Shown here: positions 15,164-21,496 of the stretch, in pieces
How positions within the stretch are numbered: position 1 is the first letter of the stretch
How the letters are laid out: each line of letters begins with the position of its first letter
Origin: an uncultured Campylobacter sp.
Lineage (GTDB): Bacteria; Campylobacterota; Campylobacteria; Campylobacterales; Campylobacteraceae
DNA length: 21,496 nucleotides
Assembly: GCF_937973075.1 (NCBI RefSeq)
Contig: NZ_CALBWL010000072.1
Location: 1 to 21,496 of the forward strand
Direction: 5' to 3'
Notes under the pieces: generated by a model
What the model was told of the DNA's origin: nothing
Seen by the model: only the letters and a program-made list of their open reading frames with translations
Databases searched by the model: none
Translations under genes and position numbers: made by a program

Positions 15164-15950
15164 ATTTTACAGCGGTTTTGTATGAAATTTTAGCGGGAAT
15201 TTTTGTAGGAATTTTTACCGTTGCTGCAGAGATTTTGCAAGAATTTTTGCTGTTATTGCGAATATTTTAGGGTTGTTAAGAATACTTTGCAGCGCCTGTT
15301 TTGTCGCGCCTGCCGCTTGACAGCCGCTCAGCTAAATTTTAAAATTTAAACCGAGCGGCACGTATCGTAGCGTCAAAGCACTCTTTGGCGCAGTGTAAAT
15401 CTTGAAATTTCAGCGGTACAATTTAGTTCGCAGTTACACTAAATGAAACGACGAGATCATACGTGGCGGCGAGTTGCTGTTTAAATTTAGCTTGCAGGTG
15501 CGCTAAATCCTAGCCGCGACATGATTTGCTTTAAATTTTATAACGACGGCTTGCTTTAAATTTTAAACCGCTAGCGCAACCTACAAAAATTTAGCGACAT
15601 CTCGCCTGAAATTTGCATTACGCTGTGCCGCCTGTGTCGCAGCGACGAGCTGCCGTATGATTTACGCTCAAAACCGATTTACACTTATCAAAGCCGTTAA
15701 AACACCGACGATGCGCTGTGTCATTCACGCCGAATTGCGCTGTACCATTCTTGTCGCACCGCTTGCGCTATAAAATTTTAATGCGAGTTTGTTTTAAATT
15801 TCATTGCATCGCGCGAGAAATCGTTGCGCGAGAAATTCTAACGGCGGCTAGCTTTAAATTTGCGCTTCATGCCGCTTTTCGGCTCGTCTATTTCAATCTA
15901 TCGCCGCTCTTGTTCTGTCGCGCCGTGAAATTTTAAATTTCCCCCGAATT
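15164..15950. other. large non-coding region rich in AT words and small hairpins
   Basis: Nearly 790 bases with no supported gene; a 72-codon open frame at 15718-15936 has no ribosome site. 15185-15270 holds several AATTTTTG words. Farther on, AAATTTTAAAATTT and variants recur, one inside a 7-bp hairpin (GCCGCTC 15323-15329 with GAGCGGC 15353-15359). A short direct repeat TGCGCTGT..CATTC occurs at 15712-15726 and 15736-15750. It may be a graveyard of decayed genes, but I could not recover a convincing protein from it. Confidence 0.6.
15323..15359. repeat. hairpin enclosing an AAATTTTAAAATTT palindrome
   Basis: GCCGCTC (15323-15329) and GAGCGGC (15353-15359) are reverse complements. Between them lies the self-complementary 14-mer AAATTTTAAAATTT (15334-15347). 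No U-run follows, so a terminator function is not evident. Confidence 0.45.
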
Positions 15951-17046
15951 TTAAGAATTTACGAGGCTTAAAAGCGCCTTTGAAATTCTTGCGATCTCAT
16001 CTTGCATATGCCCGCCCGGATTTTGCTCAAACTCCGCTCTTGCGCCCGCACTGTGGCATTTTGCGATAAAATTTCGCGCAGTCTCGCCACAGAGTGCCCC
16101 GCGCGGATTTTTCGGGTTCATTTCGGCCTCGCCCAAGGATGCGTAGACGTGCGCCAGCCCCCTTTGCGGCGAGTGCGCGGCAACGAAGGCGTCAAAGCCG
16201 CTAAACCAAAACGATGCCGAGACGCAGGCGATCTTTTGAAATTTATCGCTCGCAAACGCCGCATACGCGCTAAAAAAACCATGCCAGCGAGTATCCCGCG
16301 CACGCTCGCCACGCAGGTTTGCCCGCGCCGAATACGTGCCGCTCGATACGCGGGATCAACTCGTCCGTAAATTTTTCTAAGTGCGCCGCGCCGCCGCCTG
16401 CGAAATCGCGCACCCCCTTAAACGGCGATTTTGCCTCCCACGGGCTAAGCTTATCGCCCCACTGCGCCTCATTTAGATAGATCGCCGCAAGCACGAAATC
16501 CGCACCGCTTTGTCGCGAGACGAACTCGTAAATTTCGCCCGTGCCGGTAGCGCCAAAGTCCAAGGCGTGCAGGTAGATGATCGGCACGGCACCCAAGCGG
16601 GGAGAGGAGGTTTGTGCGGACGCGGCGGGCACTATATTCGGCATCGATGACTCGGGCGAAATCGAGTCGGTAGTCGCCGTAAATTCGGGTGCAGTATCTA
16701 GCACGGACGGCGCAGCGGGTTGAATGGCTTGTGTCTTAGGCACGGCGAGAGAGGAGCGCGAAACGGGTGCAATGGACGTAATGAGCGGTGTATTCGGTGC
16801 TGCAGACGCGGGAGGCTCAGGTGAAGTAGCTTGTGCGGACAGACCGAACGAAACGGCGGGTGGATCATCCTGCGCGAATATGGGAGGCGTACCAAGCTCG
16901 AACGAGACAATCTGAGCGGATGCAGAGGTGTCGGGCAGAGTATCCGGCGTGGATTTGATAGGCTGTGCGTGCGTAGCTGTCCCAAAAGACGGCGCGTGCG
17001 GAGCGAAAATTTCTACGCGCAGGCCGCTGGATTCAAAACTTTGCAT
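15951..17046 (-). pseudogene. alpha/beta hydrolase (esterase-like), frameshifted next to the catalytic serine
   Basis: The first frame runs from ATG 17046 (AAAGG upstream) for 258 codons: a beta-strand start (VEIFAP), a Pro/Ser/Ala/Thr-rich stretch (about 22-152), then a hydrolase core with AVPIIYLHALD (153-163), an FVLAAIYLN segment and AGYSLA (250-255), the nucleophile elbow. It then stops at TAG inside GGTTTTTTTAGC. In the next frame the fold continues without a break: FFSAYAAFASDKF, then VSASFWF, ASLGEAEM and a C-terminal GGHMQDE with the catalytic-type histidine, ending at TAA 15951. The whole unit is 1096 bp, one base too many for an intact frame. Losing one T from the T7 run (16272-16278) or the T before GG repairs it to about 364 aa. 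Divergent from the ABC-F gene. Either a recent pseudogene, slippage-controlled expression or a sequencing error. Confidence 0.8.
16591..16983 (-). repeat. Pro/Ser/Ala/Thr-rich insert region in the hydrolase gene
   Basis: Codes for residues about 22-152, between the first beta-strand and the strand with the HALD motif, where related hydrolases have only a few residues. Composition is P, S, A, T, I with no predicted fold. On the plus strand TGTGCGGA- and TGAGCGGA-like words recur (near 16613, 16829 and 16914), similar to words in the insert at 2640-3110. Confidence 0.5.
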
Positions 17047-17089
17047 CGCTAAACCTTTAAAAGTTATTAAAATTTAATAGAATTTTGTG

Positions 17090-17095
17090 TAAAAT
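17090..17095 (+). promoter_or_regulatory. -10 box of the ABC-F operon
   Basis: TAAAAT preceded by TGTG (extended -10 like), 31 bp upstream of the TTG start at 17126. GAGGA at 17113-17117 is the likely ribosome site, eight bases from the start codon. Confidence 0.45.
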
Positions 17096-17125
17096 CACCG
17101 AATTTAACACTAGAGGAACTTAAAA

Positions 17126-19078
17126 TTGGCTTTGATCGAGCTTATCGATGTTACGAAAAAATTCGGCTCTCACGTCGTTTTAGACGGCGTAAATTTCGCA
17201 CTGGACGCTAACGAGCGCGTTGCCGTGATCGGCAAAAACGGCGGCGGTAAATCCACGCTGATGAAGATAATTGCGGGTCTGTGCGAGATCGACGAGGGGC
17301 GTGTGATCACTCAAAACGGGCTAAATATCCAGATGCTCGCTCAAACGCCGAAATTTGACGAAAACCTCTCGGTCAAAGACGCGCTGCGAAGGGAGCTAGC
17401 TGAAATTTACGCCGCCCTTAGCGAATACGACGCGATCTCGAGCGAAATCGCCGCACATCCCGAAAACAAGGAGCTTTTAGCGCGCCAAGACGAACTGATT
17501 AAATTTATCGAGGCCAAGGACGGCTGGCAGATCGACAATAAGATCGAGCAGGTGCTGCAAAATTTCGGACTTAAAATTTACGAAAACCGCTCTGTCTGCA
17601 CGCTTAGCGGCGGCGAAATTCGTCGCGTGGCGCTGGGCGCGCTGGTGCTTAAAAAGCCCGACGTGCTGCTGCTGGATGAGCCCACGAACCACCTTGACGT
17701 CTATATGGTGAAATTTCTAGAGGACATGCTGCTTAGCTCGAAGCAGACGATCGTTTTTATCAGCCACGATCGTTACTTCATCGACCGCTTGGCGACGCGC
17801 AGTATCGAGCTCGAAGAGGGTAAAATTTCAAATTTCGACGGCGGATACGAGAACTATCTGAGACGCAAGCAGGAGATGCTTGCTTCGCTCGAAAAGTCCC
17901 ACGAGACGCTGCTTAAACAGCTGCGCGCCGAGGAGGAGTGGCTGCACCGCGGCGTAAAGGCACGCCTTAAACGCAACGAAGGGCGCAAGGCGCGTATCAT
18001 GCAGATGAGGCAGGATGCGAAGAAAAACCCGGGCGCGATCCGTCGCGTGCGGCTAGAGCTGGAGCGCGCGAGCAGGAGCTTTAACGGCACGGGCGGCGAC
18101 AATCGCAAAAAGATGCTTTTTGAATGCACGAATATCGGTAAAATTTTAAACGGCAAGGTGCTTTTCAAGGGCTTTTCGGCGCGAGTTTTGCAGGGTGAGC
18201 GCATCGGTATCGTAGGCGCTAACGGCGCGGGCAAAAGCACTTTGCTTAAAATTCTACTCGGCCGCAGCAAGATCGATGCGGGCGAGATCGAACGCGGCGA
18301 GATCAGGATCGGCTACTTCGATCAGACCCGCAGCGGCATCACGGACGATAAAAGCATAATCGAAATTTTTTGCCCCAACGGCGGCGATCACATAAGCGTC
18401 CGCGGCAGCTACATGCACGTCTATGGGTATTTGAAAAATTTCTTGTTTCCGAAGGAGTTTTTGGATAAGCCCGTGGGCGTGCTTAGCGGCGGCGAAAAGA
18501 ACCGCCTGGCGCTTGCGAAGCTTTTTACCGAGCAGTACGATTGCTTGATTTTGGACGAGCCGACGAACGATCTTGATATCGCAACGATCAATATTTTGGA
18601 GGATTATCTGCTAAGCTTCGAAGGCGCGGTAATCATTGTAAGCCACGATCGCTATTTCATTGATAAGATCACGAATAAGCTTTGGGTTTTTGAAAAAAAT
18701 GGCACGATCGATCAAATTCAAATGCCCTATTCGCAATATTTGGAGTTTGAAGACGAGATGGCGGAGATTGATCAGATCGAGGCCGACGCTGGCGCGAGCG
18801 CGAGCGCAGAGGAGAGTGGTCGCGAAAATAAAAAGGAAAAAACGAGCGCCGCAAAGCTTAGCTACAAACAGAATAAAATTTTAGAAGAGTACCCCGCTAA
18901 GATCGAGGCTATCGAGGCACGCATAAAGGAGCTAAATCACGCGCTCTCGACGCCTGAAATTTATCAAAAGCTCGGTATGCAGGGGCTTTTTGAAGAACTT
19001 GAAGAAAAAAGAGGAACATTAAACAGTATGGAAAATGAATATTACGAAGTACTCTCGCTCGCCGAGAGCTTAAAGTAG
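17126..19078 (+). CDS. uup: ABC-F family ATPase, Uup type
   Basis: 650 aa, two ABC domains in one chain with no membrane helices, as in ABC-F translation factors. Domain 1: Walker A GKNGGGKS (36-43), signature LSGGE (160-164), Walker B with LLLDEPTNHLD (181-191). A linker with long charged helices (about 240-320) is the P-site tRNA-interacting motif region. Domain 2: Walker A GANGAGKS (364-371), signature LSGGE (453-457), Walker B LILDEPTNDLD (474-484). The C-terminal coiled coil (about 577-650) distinguishes Uup from EttA-type members. It probably acts on ribosomes or on DNA/replication intermediates as Uup does. TTG start, since the next ATG is inside domain 1 and GAGGA is well placed. Five bp before the M48 gene, so head of a four-gene run. 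Confidence 0.9.
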   Translation: MALIELIDVTKKFGSHVVLDGVNFALDANERVAVIGKNGGGKSTLMKIIAGLCEIDEGRVITQNGLNIQMLAQTPKFDENLSVKDALRRELAEIYAALSEYDAISSEIAAHPENKELLARQDELIKFIEAKDGWQIDNKIEQVLQNFGLKIYENRSVCTLSGGEIRRVALGALVLKKPDVLLLDEPTNHLDVYMVKFLEDMLLSSKQTIVFISHDRYFIDRLATRSIELEEGKISNFDGGYENYLRRKQEMLASLEKSHETLLKQLRAEEEWLHRGVKARLKRNEGRKARIMQMRQDAKKNPGAIRRVRLELERASRSFNGTGGDNRKKMLFECTNIGKILNGKVLFKGFSARVLQGERIGIVGANGAGKSTLLKILLGRSKIDAGEIERGEIRIGYFDQTRSGITDDKSIIEIFCPNGGDHISVRGSYMHVYGYLKNFLFPKEFLDKPVGVLSGGEKNRLALAKLFTEQYDCLILDEPTNDLDIATINILEDYLLSFEGAVIIVSHDRYFIDKITNKLWVFEKNGTIDQIQMPYSQYLEFEDEMAEIDQIEADAGASASAEESGRENKKEKTSAAKLSYKQNKILEEYPAKIEAIEARIKELNHALSTPEIYQKLGMQGLFEELEEKRGTLNSMENEYYEVLSLAESLK

Positions 19079-19083
19079 GCGCG

Positions 19084-20292
19084 ATGGTTTGGTTTTTGAT
19101 CTTTTTATACGCGCTTTACACGATTTATAAAATTTTGCTCGATCTGCTTGAGTTAAGCTTCATCCGCGCCAAGCTAAAAGAGCCTGCGGTGGTGCTTAGC
19201 GAGGAGGATTATCGCAAGGCGGGCGAAGTCGGCGCGGTAAATTTAAAATTTAATATATTTTCGCACTGCTTTTCTTTTGTGGTGGCGCTTATTTGGATAC
19301 TTGCGCTCGCAGGCGCGTTACAGCGCGCGATATACGATCTAGCTGGCGACGGGATTTTTGCGCAGAGCTGCTTCGTAACGGCGTTTTTGATCATCGGCGG
19401 CGCGATATCGCTTCCGCTTGAGATTTACAAAACCTTCGTCAAAGACAGGCGCTTAGGCTTTTCCACGATAACGCCCGCCGTTTTCGTAAAAGACTCGCTA
19501 AAATCGCTCGTACTCACGCTGGTTTTTGGCTTTGCGGTAGCCTCTGCGCTCGTTTTTTGCGTAAATAGCTTGGGTGCGCACTGGTGGGTCTGGGGCTTTC
19601 TGCTAAGCTTCGGCGTAGTTTTGCTGATAAATCTGATCTATCCGACCGTTATCGCGCCGCTGTTTAATAAGATGCAGCCGCTAGAGCACGGCGAGCTAAA
19701 AGAGCGCATAGAGGGGCTTTTGCAGCGCTGCGGCTTTAAAAGTAGCGGCGTTTTTACGATCGACGCGAGCAAGCGCGATAAGCGCCTAAACGCCTACTTC
19801 GGCGGCTTCGGCGCGACGAAAAAGGTCGTGCTTTTCGACACGCTCATAGAGAAGCTGAGCGAGGATGAAATTTTAGCCGTTTTAGGGCATGAGCTCGGGC
19901 ATTTCAAACACGGCGATGTTTTGAAAAATTTAGCGCTTAGCTTCGTGCTTTTGGGCGCGACGTTTGCGGTATTCGGAAACCTCCCCGGGGGCGTATTCGG
20001 CGCGCTGGGGCTTAACGCGGGCGGCGGCGCGACGCTGGTTTTTATGATTTTGTTTGCGCCGATTTTGCATGCGTTTTTTGAGCCGGTGATCTCCAAGCTT
20101 AGCCGCATGCACGAATTTGGCGCGGACCGGCATGGTGCGAGCATGCAGGATAAAAAGAGCATGATCGGCGCGCTAAAGAAACTGGGCAGCGAAAACAAGG
20201 CGTTTCCGCTCGCTCATAAAATTTACGCCGCGGTGTATCATTCGCACCCGAGCCTGTATGAGCGCATAAGAGAGCTTGATGAGGATCGCTGA
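19084..20292 (+). CDS. M48-family membrane metalloprotease (CAAX protease 1 / Ste24-like)
   Basis: 402 aa. Several membrane helices (about 1-22, 58-82, 93-113, 138-162, 166-190, 283-303, 313-333). Zinc site: HELGH (269-273) in VLGHELGHFKHGD and third ligand E344 in HEFGADRHGAS, the Ste24-type pattern. The bacterial members are inner-membrane proteases of uncertain substrate, probably in protein quality control; bacteria do not prenylate, so the CAAX name reflects only homology. ATG at 19084, five bases after the ABC-F stop, so translation is likely coupled. Its 3' end overlaps prmC by 14 bp. Nothing broken. Confidence 0.9.
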   Translation: MVWFLIFLYALYTIYKILLDLLELSFIRAKLKEPAVVLSEEDYRKAGEVGAVNLKFNIFSHCFSFVVALIWILALAGALQRAIYDLAGDGIFAQSCFVTAFLIIGGAISLPLEIYKTFVKDRRLGFSTITPAVFVKDSLKSLVLTLVFGFAVASALVFCVNSLGAHWWVWGFLLSFGVVLLINLIYPTVIAPLFNKMQPLEHGELKERIEGLLQRCGFKSSGVFTIDASKRDKRLNAYFGGFGATKKVVLFDTLIEKLSEDEILAVLGHELGHFKHGDVLKNLALSFVLLGATFAVFGNLPGGVFGALGLNAGGGATLVFMILFAPILHAFFEPVISKLSRMHEFGADRHGASMQDKKSMIGALKKLGSENKAFPLAHKIYAAVYHSHPSLYERIRELDEDR

Positions 20293-21079
20293 GGCGCTAA
20301 GATGGGGCTTGGGGCAGTGCGGCTCAAAATACGTCGCGCGCGAAATTTTAAAATTCTGTGAGCGACTTAGCGGCGAGCAGCTCGTGCTAAGATGCTCGGA
20401 AGAGCTCGCGCATGAAGCGGATTTTCGCGCGAAGATAGCCGAGTTCAAAGACGGCCGTCCGCTTGAATACATCACGCAAAGCTGCGAGTTTATGGGCTTT
20501 AAATTTTACGTCGACGAGCGGGTGCTGATACCGCGCTGCGAGACCGAAATTTTAGTGAAAAAAGCTCTTACTTTGGCGCAGAGCTTGGGCGAGCCGCGCA
20601 TTTGCGAGATTGGCACGGGCAGCGGCATAATCGCCATCTGCTTAAAAAAGCTCATGCCCGCTTGCCGCATCACGGCTAGCGATATCAGCGCGGATGCGCT
20701 TGAGGTGGCGCGTGCAAACGCCGTAAGCTTAGGCGCGGACGTCGAGTTTGTGCACTGTGCCTACGCGGATGAGATCGCGGGTGAGTTTGATCTCATCGTC
20801 TCAAATCCGCCCTACATCGCAAACTCCTACGCATTGGACGCGCGCGTGCTGCAAGAGCCGAAACAGGCGCTGTTTGGCGGCGAGAGAGGGGATGAAATTT
20901 TAAAACATATCGTGCTGATCGCTGCACGGCGCGCAAAATTTCTAGCCTGTGAGATGGGCTACGATCAAAAGCAGAGCCTATCGACGTTTTTGCGCGAGCA
21001 GGGCTTTAGGGCGGAATTTTACAAAGATTTGGCGCAGTTTGATCGCGGATTCGTCGCGCGAAATTTAAACAGATCGTAG
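20279..21079 (+). CDS. prmC: protein-(glutamine-N5) methyltransferase, release factor-specific
   Basis: 266 aa. Methylates the glutamine of the GGQ loop in release factors RF1 and RF2, raising termination efficiency. N-terminal helical domain; family motif IPRCETE (84-90); SAM-binding loop EIGTGSG (110-116); acidic strand end ITASDIS (131-137); catalytic NPPY (176-179). I chose the ATG at 20279 (MRIAEALRW); the preceding TTG at 20276 is possible. It overlaps the M48 gene by 14 bp and AAGAGAG precedes it. An EILKF stretch near the start (residues 23-27) is encoded by the same AAATTTTAAAATT word seen elsewhere, showing these words also sit in conserved genes. Followed after 7 bp by the glycosylase-like gene. 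Confidence 0.95.
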   Translation: MRIAEALRWGLGQCGSKYVAREILKFCERLSGEQLVLRCSEELAHEADFRAKIAEFKDGRPLEYITQSCEFMGFKFYVDERVLIPRCETEILVKKALTLAQSLGEPRICEIGTGSGIIAICLKKLMPACRITASDISADALEVARANAVSLGADVEFVHCAYADEIAGEFDLIVSNPPYIANSYALDARVLQEPKQALFGGERGDEILKHIVLIAARRAKFLACEMGYDQKQSLSTFLREQGFRAEFYKDLAQFDRGFVARNLNRS

Positions 21080-21086
21080 GCACGCC

Positions 21087-21496
21087 GTGCAAAGCTCGCA
21101 ACTACGCAGACTGCTTTATTACAAAGCGTTCGGATACCGCTACGTAAGTGCCGAAATTTTAAGCGGCGGCGCGCGATTTTTCAAGGCGCTGGACGCGCTA
21201 AAATCCGCTACCGCCGAGTGCAATCTCTGCGAGCTTGCTAAAACGCGCACGAGCTCTAGCGAGCAAAATTTTAAAAATTTTAAAACTATCAAAAATTTTA
21301 AAGCTCCCGCGGACGTAAAACTTATGATCGTAGCTCTTGCGCCGGGCTCTAGCGAGGGTGTTAGCGGCGGCTTGGAGGCTGAGGTAGCAGCGGCGCTGGA
21401 TCAAATTTGCGCGCCAGAAGAAATTTATTTTAGCTTTTTGATAAGGTGCGCGGTGCCGCAAAATAGGCGCATAAGCTCGGAAATAATTTTAAAGTG
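21087..21496 (+). CDS. uracil-DNA glycosylase family 4-like protein, 3' end outside window
   Basis: Partial: 136 codons, then the window ends. Start GTG at 21087, seven bases after prmC; no strong SD, so coupling is likely. Features of the iron-sulfur family-4 glycosylases: a Cys pair in CNLCELAKTR (C51, C54), a strand followed by the glycine loop ALAPGSSEG (compare GEAPG in the family) and FLIRCAVPQNRRISSE, matching the family's KCRPPxNR segment. The loop lacks the usual G-E before APG and the ED after it, and no PFVG is visible, so this may be a divergent or non-glycosylase member. A short SEQNFKNFKTIKNFK stretch, encoded by repeated AATTTTAAA words, sits between the Cys pair and the loop. 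Confidence 0.7.
   Translation, partial: MQSSQLRRLLYYKAFGYRYVSAEILSGGARFFKALDALKSATAECNLCELAKTRTSSSEQNFKNFKTIKNFKAPADVKLMIVALAPGSSEGVSGGLEAEVAAALDQICAPEEIYFSFLIRCAVPQNRRISSEIILK

Noticed and set aside
15718..15936. 72-codon plus-strand open frame in the large gap
   Set aside because: No ribosome site and odd composition, with no sign of a fold.
16118..16312. 64-codon minus-strand open frame overlapping the hydrolase break
   Set aside because: It is the third frame of the frameshifted hydrolase; the true continuation is the frame ending at 15951.
1..21496. CRISPR array, tRNA, rRNA, IS element or prophage
   Set aside because: No regularly spaced identical repeats, no tRNA- or rRNA-like segment and no transposase or integrase reading frame was seen on either strand.

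Overview
The window reads as chromosomal DNA of an epsilonproteobacterium, most likely a Campylobacter of relatively high GC content (C. gracilis or a relative is my best guess; this is inference). Two gene blocks match the order I remember from C. jejuni: murC - small membrane protein - mutS2 (Cj1054c-Cj1053c-Cj1052c), and dnaJ divergent from racR-racS-recR (Cj1260c-Cj1263). Intergenic DNA and some coding DNA are full of AAATTT/AAATTTT words, which stand out against GC-rich codons.

Layout. 1-319 is non-coding and carries part of a C-rich/hairpin repeat. 320-4716 is a minus-strand run: murC (peptidoglycan precursor ligase), a two-helix membrane protein with a long Q/N/S insert, and mutS2. 4717-5237 is non-coding and AT-word rich, with a 16-bp perfect inverted repeat just upstream of murC. 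5238-7713 is the minus-strand racR-racS-recR operon, with 4-bp stop/start overlaps at both junctions. dnaJ (7843-8934) is divergent across a short intergenic region that holds a 15-bp palindrome. Then come an unknown 146-aa gene (9267-9707) and an AT-rich membrane protein (9874-10299) whose C-terminus seems cut by a one-base slip in an A6 run.

10404-12961 is a minus-strand MATE exporter overlapping a YgjP-type metalloprotease that carries a large repeat-built insert. 12962-13519 is intergenic, with a possible gene remnant, a long inverted repeat, a predicted G-quadruplex and a second copy of the hairpin repeat. 13520-15163 holds a metal-dependent amidohydrolase and a small membrane-anchored protein. 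15164-15950 is non-coding. 15951-17046 (minus) is an alpha/beta hydrolase broken by a single-base frameshift beside its catalytic serine. 17126 to the end is a tight plus-strand cluster: ABC-F ATPase (Uup type), M48 CAAX-protease-like enzyme, prmC, and the start of a family-4-like uracil-DNA glycosylase.

Most genes are housekeeping. I see no phage, IS, CRISPR, tRNA or rRNA. The unusual material is: (i) repetitive low-complexity inserts inside otherwise conserved proteins, some visibly built from the same AT words that fill the intergenic DNA; (ii) two good and one weak homopolymer-associated frameshift; (iii) an intergenic C-rich repeat whose hairpin is kept while its stem sequence differs between copies. 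I do not see a clearly new multi-gene system.
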